A stretch of 7,716 nt of DNA from JASHVB01 sp049522565 (lineage in GTDB: Bacteria; Pseudomonadota; Alphaproteobacteria; Acetobacterales; Acetobacteraceae): assembly GCA_049522565.1 (NCBI GenBank), contig JBEKNT010000343.1, forward strand, positions 1 through 7,716, read 5' to 3'. Shown here piece after piece: positions 1 through 7,484 of this stretch (positions within the stretch are counted from its first letter, which is position 1; the number at the start of each line of letters is the position of its first letter). The notes under the pieces were generated by a model. That model was not told the origin of the DNA, did no database searches, and saw nothing but the letters and a program-made list of their open reading frames with translations. The position numbers and the translations under genes are program-made.

Positions 1-45
1 GTTTCTTGCCGGGAGCGGAGCGGTGGCAGCGCTCGGCGGTGGCAC

Positions 46-1191
46 TCAGCAGGTTAATGCGGTGACCAGGCTTGCCGCGGCGGCGGCGATCCGCGCGACC
101 GCGCGCGGGTCCACCGCGTGGGGCCAGCGATCCTGCGGCAGATGGAACAGCCTGTTGCCGCCGACCAGCGTGACGTAGCGGCCGCCGGCGCGATGGATGT
201 CGCGCGTTTCGCCGCTCGGCACCTGTGTCGCGGGCGCCAGCACATCGGGCGGCTGGCCTGCTTGCGCCAGCGCTTCCGCGGCCACTGCGCGCAAGGCGCC
301 GTCGTTCGAGAGCAGGGTCAGTTTGCCATCCGTGGCGCCGAGATTGGCGCCGTAATGCACCCAGATCGCGCCGTCCGGGCGGTCCCAGCCGGGGTGCCGC
401 GCGATGCAGTCGTCCAGGCCGATATGGCCAAGTTCGTGGCCGCTGTTGGCGGTGAACACCACGTCGCAGCGCGGCGGCGCAGCGATCATTGCGCGTAACG
501 ATTCGAGCCAGCATACCAGGCCGCCGCCGCGCTCGGCGGTGGATTGCCACCAGGAACTGCGCGGCGTCATCACCACGAGCGGCGGACCCGAAGGATCGCG
601 CCCGCCGATCGTCACCACGACGTTGCTGGCGCGTGCCGGGGTGCGCGCGCTATGCGCCACCAACCGCGCGGCGGCACCGCTGGCAATGGCCGATCTGATG
701 GGCTCGCGCGCCTCGCTGGGCAGTTGGATCGCGGGGGCGCCGTACGGATGGCGAAACTGTTCCGCATTGAGCAACGCCAGGCCCGGTTGCGCGCCCTGGC
801 AGACGACGACCAGTCCGGCATGCGCGGGGTTGCTGCGCAGCGCGCGGTATTCGCCGCTATAGACGGCGTGCGGCGACAGCTCCGCCACCGCGATCGTGGC
901 GGCGCTGCCGACGGTGCCGAGCGTGCCGGTGACGCCGTCCGCGCCGGTCGCCGGTGCGTCGAAGACCGGAACGCCATCGAACCGGATGCCGTCCACCTCC
1001 AGATACGCGGCGATCGGATCGATGCGGTCCAGCGCGAACTCTTCCACCGCGGCGGCCGCCCCAAGCGACGCGGCCGCTTGCGCCAGCCACGCGGCGCCGG
1101 CGGCATCGCCAGCCGTGCCGGTGCGATGCGTCCCCGATGCGTCCCAGGCCTGCAACCAGGCGGCGGCACGCCGTTCGGCGTCGGCGGACAT
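46..1191 (-). CDS. Peptidase M28-like protein with degenerate metal site
   Basis: This is a 381-residue protein with no obvious signal peptide or membrane segment, so it is probably cytoplasmic. The second half follows the layout of zinc aminopeptidases of family M28. A strand ending PPLVVMTPRSSWW (203-215) sits where the HxD ligand motif belongs. Residues 244-258 (VVFTANSGHELGHIG) align with the usual GEE/GLLGS region, and FHLPQDRWPHAVD (349-361) resembles the C-terminal FHTPxDTxxxVD block with the last ligand His350. Residues ~75-180 fit a PA-like insert. The HxD motif is absent and the bridging Asp appears replaced. The catalytic Glu-Glu reads His252-Glu253 and forms HELGH (252-256), by chance an HExxH string. 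Activity is therefore doubtful; it could be a pseudoenzyme or a variant hydrolase. The ATG start lies 10 bases after the stop of the ThDP enzyme gene, with only a weak AGGCGG ahead of it, so expression is probably by translational coupling. Bases 1-45 beyond the TGA stop show no gene. Confidence 0.65.
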   Translation of the reverse strand: MSADAERRAAAWLQAWDASGTHRTGTAGDAAGAAWLAQAAASLGAAAAVEEFALDRIDPIAAYLEVDGIRFDGVPVFDAPATGADGVTGTLGTVGSAATIAVAELSPHAVYSGEYRALRSNPAHAGLVVVCQGAQPGLALLNAEQFRHPYGAPAIQLPSEAREPIRSAIASGAAARLVAHSARTPARASNVVVTIGGRDPSGPPLVVMTPRSSWWQSTAERGGGLVCWLESLRAMIAAPPRCDVVFTANSGHELGHIGLDDCIARHPGWDRPDGAIWVHYGANLGATDGKLTLLSNDGALRAVAAEALAQAGQPPDVLAPATQVPSGETRDIHRAGGRYVTLVGGNRLFHLPQDRWPHAVDPRAVARIAAAAASLVTALTC

Positions 1192-1201
1192 GCGACGCCG
1201 C

Positions 1202-2848
1202 CTAGGTCGGCCGGCGCACCACGGGGGAGGGGATGCTCTCCACCATCACGTTGATGCAGGCCGGCTTGCCGCTGGCCAGCGAGCGTTCGATCGCGCCGGG
1301 CATGTCCTCGGGTTTTTCCACCAGTTCGCCGTGGCCGCCCAGCGCGACGGCGACCAGGTCGTAGCGCGCGGGGGTGAGTTCACAGCCGACGGCGCGGTCG
1401 CGGCCGTAGTCGCGCACTTGCAGATTGTACTCGGCGTTCCAGCGCGAGTCGGTGCCGACCACGGCGACGAACGGCAGCTTGCGGCGGGCGGCGGTTTCGA
1501 ACTCCGCCATGTGGAAACCGAACGTGCCGTCGCCGAGCACGACGAACACCGGCGCCCGCGGTTCCACCAGGCGCGACGCGATCGCCATCGGCAACGAACT
1601 GCCGATCGAGCCGCCGACGCCGTTGATCATGCGGCGTGGCGGGACCGGCAATACGCTCTGGCCCCATTGGGCGAATTCGCCGCCGTCGCAGATCAGCACC
1701 GTGTCGGGGTCTTTCTCGACGTACGGCTTCAGGGCGCGGAACACTTCGATGGCGTGCAGCTTGCCGGGTGTCTGCGATTGCAGGGTTGGCCAGGAGTCGG
1801 GCCGATTGGTGAAGGCCGCGCGGGCTTCCGCCAGCCATGCGGCGCTGCCTGTCGCGCGGCCGCCGGCGCGGCGCAGCAGGGTCTCGCCGGCGGGATGCGT
1901 GTCGGCGACGCAGCCGAAGGCGAAGCGCGCGCCGGTCTCGCGGGCGGCACGTTCCACCAGCGCGCCTTCCGGGTCGATCGCGATGAAGCGGCAGGCCGGA
2001 TCGATCGCCGGTGCCTCGCCGAATTTCAGCGTGTAGTCGAACGCCTTGCCGAGCAGAACGATGAGGTCGACGCGGCGGATCAGGTCGTTGAAGGCGCCGA
2101 GGGTGGCGTCGTTGAAGCCGCGCGGGCTTTCCATGACGCAGGTCGGGACCTGCAAGCTTGCCTCGAGGCGCGCCAGCAGGGCGCGGCCGGAACGGGTGGC
2201 CAGATGCGGCCCGGCGATCAGCAGCGGACGCGCCGCGGTGGCGATGATGCCGAGGATCGCGTCGGCCGCCGCATCGTTCAGCGCGACCGGTGCGGCGGCG
2301 AAGTCGGACGGTTCGGGCCACGCGGCGGCGTTGTCGGCGACGTGCGCATCGAGCAGATCGGAGGGGAGGCTGAGATGCACCGGGCCGGGGCGGCCAGAGG
2401 AGGCGATGCGGATCGCCTTGGCGACGTCGGCGCCGAGCGTCTCGGCCGAGGTCGCGGTCCATGACGCCTTGCTGACCGGCGCGGCCATGTCGGCCTGGCG
2501 CAGTTCCTGGAAGCCGCCGCGGCCGAGCTGGGTCGTTTCGGTGTGGCCGGACAGCAGCACGACCGGCGATTCCTGGCCGAGCGCGGTCATCAGCGCGGCG
2601 GCGGCGTTGGCGTGGCCGGGGCCGCCGGTGACCATGGCGAGGCCGGGTTTGCCGGTCAGCCGGCCCCAGGCGTCGGCGGCGTGCACCGCGGCGGCCTCGT
2701 GGCGGGTGTGCACGAGGTCGATCGAGGTGCCGATCGTGGCGTCGAACAGCGACATGATGTGGTTGCCGGACAACGTGAAGATCGTGTCGTGTCCGGCGCG
2801 TTCCAGTGTGCGCATGACGATGTCGGCGCCGCGGAGGGGTTGGGGCAT
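1202..2848 (-). CDS. Thiamine-diphosphate-dependent enzyme, acetolactate synthase large-subunit superfamily
   Basis: This is a 548-residue protein with the three-domain ThDP-enzyme layout. The N-terminal pyrimidine-binding domain holds the cofactor-activating glutamate (Glu51 in HTRHEAAAVHAADAWGR) and the GGPGHANA loop (75-82). The central domain (~185-330) is Rossmann-like. The C-terminal pyrophosphate-binding domain has LGDGTFGFHMAEFETAARR (438-456) followed by VVGTDSRWNAEYN (463-475). Such enzymes decarboxylate or ligate 2-keto acids and related compounds; the substrate cannot be read from sequence. True acetolactate synthase is less likely: no regulatory small subunit is adjacent, and the TDSRWNAE stretch resembles the less-characterised paralogues. 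The canonical Asn-Asn (or Asn-Asp) that helps hold Mg2+ reads Thr466-Asp467. The ATG at 2848 was chosen because an AGGAG lies 12 bases ahead. An in-frame TTG at 2869 would place that AGGAG inside the gene. It heads an operon with the M28-like gene. Confidence 0.9.
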   Translation of the reverse strand: MPQPLRGADIVMRTLERAGHDTIFTLSGNHIMSLFDATIGTSIDLVHTRHEAAAVHAADAWGRLTGKPGLAMVTGGPGHANAAAALMTALGQESPVVLLSGHTETTQLGRGGFQELRQADMAAPVSKASWTATSAETLGADVAKAIRIASSGRPGPVHLSLPSDLLDAHVADNAAAWPEPSDFAAAPVALNDAAADAILGIIATAARPLLIAGPHLATRSGRALLARLEASLQVPTCVMESPRGFNDATLGAFNDLIRRVDLIVLLGKAFDYTLKFGEAPAIDPACRFIAIDPEGALVERAARETGARFAFGCVADTHPAGETLLRRAGGRATGSAAWLAEARAAFTNRPDSWPTLQSQTPGKLHAIEVFRALKPYVEKDPDTVLICDGGEFAQWGQSVLPVPPRRMINGVGGSIGSSLPMAIASRLVEPRAPVFVVLGDGTFGFHMAEFETAARRKLPFVAVVGTDSRWNAEYNLQVRDYGRDRAVGCELTPARYDLVAVALGGHGELVEKPEDMPGAIERSLASGKPACINVMVESIPSPVVRRPT

Positions 2849-2860
2849 GACGGGGCTTGG

Positions 2861-2865
2861 CTCCT
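2861..2865 (-). promoter_or_regulatory. Ribosome binding site of the ThDP enzyme gene
   Basis: AGGAG on the minus strand, 12 bases before the ATG at 2848. The spacing is longer than ideal, but it is the only purine-rich site upstream, and it rules against the TTG start at 2869. Confidence 0.6.
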
Positions 2866-2879
2866 GCAAAGTGGCGCGC

Positions 2880-2907
2880 AGTCTAACGCGGTGCCTGCGC
2901 AGGACAA
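2880..2907 (-). promoter_or_regulatory. Candidate sigma70-type promoter for the ThDP enzyme/peptidase-like operon
   Basis: On the minus strand a TTGTCC (2907-2902) is separated by 16 bases from TAGACT (2885-2880). This predicts a transcript start near 2873 and a leader of about 25 bases that includes the AGGAG at 2865-2861. The match to consensus is moderate. It lies between the large palindrome at 2997-3156 and the gene, so the operon need not depend on read-through from the DUF255 gene. Confidence 0.4.
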
Positions 2908-2996
2908 ATCAGCGGCACGGGCGGGACGCCGGGGTCGGTGCTGGCGGTATCAGGCGTGGGTTGTTCGGCGGCTTCGTTCGCGGCGCCAGTACACGC

Positions 2997-3156
2997 GGCA
3001 ATTGCGCAAGATTTTAACACGGAGGAAGATCGAGAACCACGGAGGGTCACGGAGCAAGATAGAATTTGTTAACGCGACAGCGCGTGTTGAATCTTATGCT
3101 CCGTGGCCCTCCGTGGTCCTCGATCTTCCTCCGTGTTAAAATCTTGCGTAATTGCC
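2997..3156. repeat. 160-base palindromic element A with CACGGAGG decamers
   Basis: The left arm 2997-3055 pairs with 3098-3156: 56 of 59 positions match, and all three differences are transitions. Pairing continues imperfectly inward to a small ACGCG/CGCGT stem (3072-3076 with 3081-3085) with an ACAG loop. Each arm begins GGCAATTNCGCAAGATTTTAA and then holds four 10-base units: CACGGAGGAA (3018), GATCGAGAAC (3028), CACGGAGGGT (3038) and CACGGAGCAA (3048). Short open frames on both strands here encode the same peptide because of the symmetry and are not genes. It lies between the 3' end of the DUF255 gene and the promoter of the ThDP operon, so it could act as a terminator or a boundary. No flanking target duplication is visible. 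The rest of the 2849-3236 gap holds only the promoter above and, near 3166-3235, weak short inverted repeats (AAGTCTTG/CAAGACTT). Confidence 0.9.
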
Positions 3157-3236
3157 AGGAGGCACGCAAGTCTTGAGTAGCCTGCGAACGCCCGGTGGCG
3201 GCCGATTCAAGAGAGTCCTCTCGCATGCAAGACTTT

Positions 3237-5267
<2,031 letters not shown>

Positions 5268-5665
5268 GGTGCGGGTCCTTGTGCGGCGGTGCTGGGCGAA
5301 ACATGGGGTAAGCCGGGCGCCGCGGACAGGGGTGGTGGGGGCGGCCGGGAGGCATCGACCTCGCGCCGGAGGCCATGCACGCGGAAATCAAGCGGAACGG
5401 TGAGTGGGTGCTGAAGTAGCGCCAAGGCCAATGAGCGTCGGGCGCAAGGGCTCCGACGCGCCAGCCCGATCTCCCGCCAGGGCCACGAATCAACTGTGCT
5501 CCATGGTGCGCGCCGGCACTTCCGGGAGCGCCGGGGGATCGTTCAACAGGCCGGCGCCGGCGCGGCGGTAATTCTTCGCCGCCGGGACGCGTTACCGGGG
5601 CGTCGCCGCTTCGCGCCTCCGCCTCGCATCGCGGCGCCTGCTTGAATGGACCGGCGCCCGTCCCT
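5268..5665. other. Intergenic stretch, no convincing gene
   Basis: This GC-rich gap separates the 5' end of the DUF255 gene from the 3' end of the DUF5615 gene. Long open frames cross it on both strands but are shadows running on from the DUF255 coding region. A plus-strand frame open from 5312 to a TAG at 5417-5419 ends in GIDLAPEAMHAEIKRNG followed by EWVLK, which looks like a natural protein C-terminus and may be a gene remnant; I do not recognise it. A CGGCGG/CCGCCG dyad lies near 5556-5580. No clear promoter for the DUF255 gene was found. Confidence 0.5.
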
Positions 5666-6040
5666 TCAGTCGCTGCTGTCCCGCCGGTCATGGATGCGCA
5701 CGCGGCCAGGCTCGATGATCCAGAGCGCCCCCTTCAGCTCATGCACATCGAGCGCGGCCAGCAGGTCGCGTATCCGGGCGAGCAAGCGTGTCGGCGTCGT
5801 GCGAGGACCTGGCTCAAGAATCACGATGCCCGCCCCATCCTCGGGAGGGAATCGAAGGACATGACCGAAGTCATGGTCAAGCGTGACCAGCACCCGGCCT
5901 TCCGCGCAACATTTGGCGAACAGGACATCGTCGGCGGCACCGCCCATTCCCTCGCCGCGAACGGTCTCGACCTCGTGCCCGGCCGTGGCCCACCGCGACG
6001 CGCCGTGGGTCCGCAAATTCTCGTCGAGTTTGAACTTCAC
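5666..6040 (-). CDS. DUF5615 PIN-like toxin of a DUF433/DUF5615 toxin-antitoxin pair
   Basis: This 124-residue protein starts with a GTG that overlaps the antitoxin stop by four bases (GTGA), implying translational coupling. The sequence has the compact PIN-like pattern of DUF5615. MKFKLDENL (1-9) carries Asp6-Glu7, GHEVETVR (21-28) follows, then GGAADDVLFAKC (33-44) with Asp37-Asp38, and VLVTLDHDFGHV (50-61) with Asp55 and Asp57. These acidic residues are the expected metal-binding set of a PIN-type nuclease, so the predicted activity is RNA cleavage held in check by the DUF433 partner. The pairing of DUF5615 with DUF433 is a recognised predicted type II toxin-antitoxin arrangement. All acidic positions are present, so the toxin looks intact. 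The C-terminus (IHDRRDSSD) is charged and ends at 5666, with no further gene downstream on this strand until 5267. Confidence 0.87.
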   Translation of the reverse strand: MKFKLDENLRTHGASRWATAGHEVETVRGEGMGGAADDVLFAKCCAEGRVLVTLDHDFGHVLRFPPEDGAGIVILEPGPRTTPTRLLARIRDLLAALDVHELKGALWIIEPGRVRIHDRRDSSD

Positions 6041-6279
6041 ACGACCTCGTGCAGCGGTATCGAGACCACACGCTGGCGAGTCATCTCTGCGCCGTAGGCA
6101 ATGGCGGCAAGGACATCTTCGTGGCTCAGTTGCGGGTATTCGGCCAGTAGCTCTGCCTCCGACATGCCGTCCGCCAGGCAGTCGAGGACCAGGGACACCC
6201 AGATGCGCGTGCCCTTGATGCAAGGCTTCCCGCCGCAGATCTGCGGGTCGAGCGAAATCCGTTGCAAAAGCTTGTCCAT
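6037..6279 (-). CDS. DUF433 antitoxin
   Basis: This 80-residue protein matches DUF433 end to end. ISLDPQICGGKPCIKGTRIW (8-27) is the family hallmark, followed by the helical VLDCLADGMSEAELLAEYPQ (31-50) and LSHEDVLAAIAYGAE (51-65). DUF433 proteins are small, winged-helix/HTH-like and usually sit directly upstream of a PIN-like DUF5615 gene, as here. They are predicted to neutralise the toxin and to repress their own operon. The ATG at 6279 was chosen because AGGAG lies at 6292-6288, eight bases upstream. A longer frame beginning at a TTG at 6372 is open, but its extra N-terminus (basic, no family similarity) covers that ribosome site and is unlikely. A short reading frame with a stronger ribosome site precedes it by 22 bases. 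Confidence 0.88.
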   Translation of the reverse strand: MDKLLQRISLDPQICGGKPCIKGTRIWVSLVLDCLADGMSEAELLAEYPQLSHEDVLAAIAYGAEMTRQRVVSIPLHEVV

Positions 6280-6301
6280 GCTGCGCTCTCCTGACGGCAC
6301 C

Positions 6302-6391
6302 TTATGCCACACAATGGGCCGCCGGGCGATTCGCCACCGCTGGCGCGCGGCATCGTCGCGCTTGGTTCGCAAAGCGCAACTGCCATCCCAT
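6302..6391 (-). CDS. Possible 29-residue leader peptide upstream of the DUF433 gene
   Basis: An ATG at 6391 follows a seven-base AAGGAGG (6404-6398) by six bases, the strongest Shine-Dalgarno-like site in the window. The frame reads MGWQLRFANQARRCRAPAVA then NRPAAHCVA and stops with TAA at 6304-6302, 22 bases before the DUF433 start. The peptide is basic with two cysteines and resembles nothing I know. It could be a true small protein, a leader that couples ribosome flow to the toxin-antitoxin operon, or the remnant start of a longer gene. Overlapping frames are also open here, so the evidence rests on the ribosome site. Confidence 0.3.
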   Translation of the reverse strand: MGWQLRFANQARRCRAPAVANRPAAHCVA

Positions 6392-6597
6392 GCGGTTCCT
6401 CCTTACCAAGTGAGGTGATTGTCGCCACTACACGCCGACCGTTGGCACCGAAGCGTCGGAATCCACCCAACCACACCGTTTCGCATAGTGCCGGACTCTG
6501 TGGCGTCACAGGTGGCAATGGAAACGGACGGTCGAGGACAAACCATCGACATGATGTCCGCTTTTGAGAGGCAGCCAGCTTCAGCTGAACGACCGCC

Positions 6598-6675
6598 TTG
6601 GTGAAGGTTTTCGGACGCCGGCCGTCGCAGGCCACGCGTGTGGGCACGGGGCCGGCGTACGGAAACCTTCACCAA
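6598..6675. repeat. 78-base inverted repeat (element C)
   Basis: Arms 6598-6623 and 6650-6675 match at 24 of 26 positions. They begin TTGGTGAAGGTTT and end CGCCGGCC, with a 26-base loop that contains an inner CCAC/GTGG dyad (6632-6643). It lies between the two toxin-antitoxin loci and shares no sequence with the two larger palindromes. Without a T-run next to the stem it is not a standard rho-independent terminator; a dispersed alphaproteobacterial intergenic repeat is more likely. Confidence 0.85.
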
Positions 6676-6758
6676 ACCGGCCGAAGCGGTGTCGACTGGC
6701 GTCATTCGCCGCGTCCGGCCCTTTGCCCGCGTGCAAACTGACCCACTACCCCGTTGTT

Positions 6759-6795
6759 TTGTGCCATGTCGCGCGCGGTCGCTTATGCTTATGCT
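6759..6795 (+). promoter_or_regulatory. Weak candidate promoter for the nucleotidyltransferase gene
   Basis: A TTGTGC at 6759-6764 lies 19 bases before the first of two tandem TATGCT boxes (6784-6789 and 6790-6795). This would give a leader of about 30-40 bases before the ATG at 6829. The spacing is long and the boxes are imperfect, so this is a suggestion only. Confidence 0.25.
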
Positions 6796-6828
6796 AAGGT
6801 GCAAGCGATCCTTCGCGGGAACCAGGCC

Positions 6829-7140
6829 ATGCACGCGTTGATCGAACAGCACCGCGCGGCGATCGCGGATATCTGCCGCCGCTTCGGCGTGCGGCGGCTG
6901 GAGGTTTTCTGCTCGGCCGCGCGTGCGATGGACTTTCGCCCGGACACAAGCGACGCCGATTTCCTGGTGGAGTTCGCCCCCGGCAACGGCCTGCCGTTCC
7001 TTCGGCGGTACTTCGGGCTGCAAGACGCCCTGTCGCATCTGTTGGGCCGGCCCATCGATCTGGTGGAACCCGGTGCGGTGCGCAACCCGTTTGTCCGGGC
7101 CAGCATCGATCGGGCGCGCGAGATCGTCTATGGATCGTGA
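6829..7140 (+). CDS. MNT-type minimal nucleotidyltransferase, orphaned antitoxin of a HEPN/MNT module
   Basis: This 103-residue protein has the fold pattern of MNT nucleotidyltransferases. A helix (HALIEQHRAAIADICRRFGV) is followed by LEVFCSAARAMDFRPDTSDA then DFLVEF (24-49), and the middle part ends in GRPIDLVEPGAVRNPFVRAS (73-92) with a final RAREIVYGS. In characterised HEPN/MNT pairs the MNT protein adds AMP to a tyrosine of the HEPN RNase and silences it. The paired aspartates survive (Asp42, Asp44 in SDAD). The GS of the canonical GSxARG(D) signature reads Cys28-Ser29, and the later Gly is replaced by Ala33-Met34, lengthening the loop, so catalysis is doubtful. The ATG at 6829 best fits the family N-terminus; in-frame ATG 6766, TTG 6754 and GTG 6799 only add unrelated residues. 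No strong ribosome site precedes it. The stop overlaps the toxin remnant by 11 bases. Confidence 0.85.
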   Translation: MHALIEQHRAAIADICRRFGVRRLEVFCSAARAMDFRPDTSDADFLVEFAPGNGLPFLRRYFGLQDALSHLLGRPIDLVEPGAVRNPFVRASIDRAREIVYGS

Positions 7141-7297
7141 CCCTCGAAGCTTTTTGTGGGGCTTCCAGGACTCTTCCGGGCGGAACGGTGCGGTAAAGCA
7201 AGTAAGAAATTGGAACCACCGATGCACACAGATGCACACGGATGGGCCTGAGTCCGGCATGCTCGTTCACCGAAAATCCCTGGACGGCAGGGCATGA
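7130..7297 (+). pseudogene. Truncated HEPN (DUF86-like) toxin gene: 5' stub only
   Basis: An ATG at 7130, inside the 3' end of the nucleotidyltransferase gene, opens MDRDPRSFLWGFQD. This closely resembles the typical start of HEPN/DUF86 toxins, and the overlap is the usual geometry of such pairs. After roughly codon 14 (about 7171) the similarity stops. The frame then runs through ~20 unexplained bases into the left arm of palindrome B and ends at a TGA (7295-7297), giving a 55-residue product that lacks the HEPN core and its RxxxxH RNase motif. No HEPN-like sequence was seen in any plus frame from 7382 to 7560, so the rest of the gene appears deleted rather than merely interrupted. Similarity is judged from memory of the family over only 14 residues. 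Confidence 0.6.
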
Positions 7298-7381
7298 TGA
7301 GCCGCGCCGCTGCGGTGGCCGCTGTCCCATCGGTGTGCATCTGTGTGCATCGGTGGTTCCAATTTCTTGCTTGCTTTGCCG
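7191..7381. repeat. 191-base palindromic element B with CACNGATGCA decamers
   Basis: Arms 7191-7246 and 7326-7381 match at 53 of 56 positions around a 79-base centre, which itself has a CCCTG/CAGGG hairpin near 7278-7292. Each arm begins CGGYAAAGCAAGYAAGAAAT, continues TGGAAC, and then carries three head-to-tail 10-base units: CACCGATGCA (7217), CACAGATGCA (7227) and CACGGATGGG (7237). Frames through it encode symmetrical peptides (such as HRCTQMHTDG) that are not genes. It starts ~20 bases after the last recognisable codon of the truncated HEPN gene. No target-site duplication is visible. Confidence 0.9.
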
Positions 7382-7484
7382 CGCGCCGCACTCCGCCGCG
7401 AGGATTCCCCGATCGCGACGCCTGGCCACGCTGGGCAGACACCCCCACCCTCGACGTCGCGCAGCGCGACAAGGAAAGCCGTGG

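Larger units (their letters stand above)
6392..6828. other. Gene-poor divergent region between the two toxin-antitoxin loci
   Basis: This region lies between the minus-strand DUF433 operon and the plus-strand nucleotidyltransferase gene, so it should hold both promoters. It contains the inverted repeat at 6598-6675 and a perfect 10-base palindrome TTCAGCTGAA at 6580-6589, a length expected by chance. Local composition around 6405-6590 looks slightly less GC-rich than the flanks. Frames open across it on both strands have no recognisable domain, and their predicted peptides are rich in Arg, Pro, Ser and Cys, as in shadow frames. Confidence 0.5.

Noticed and set aside
896..2464. A 522-codon plus-strand frame opposite the ThDP and M28-like genes
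   Set aside because: The residue mix is Asp/Ala/Gly/Arg low-complexity typical of antisense frames; it lies opposite two well-supported genes.
3211..3222. GAGAG-TC-CTCTC as the terminator of the DUF255 gene
   Set aside because: Five-base stem, loop too short and no T-run on the minus strand.
6580..6589. Perfect palindrome TTCAGCTGAA as a protein-binding site
   Set aside because: A 10-base palindrome is expected several times in 7.7 kb by chance, and no second copy or promoter context was seen.
6126..6647. A 173-codon minus-strand frame spanning the upstream region of DUF433
   Set aside because: It runs through the DUF433 gene in the wrong frame, has no recognisable domain and no ribosome site at its start.
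7456..7470. GTCGCGCAGCGCGAC dyad as a terminator
   Set aside because: The stem is only six pairs with a three-base loop and no T-run follows on either strand.
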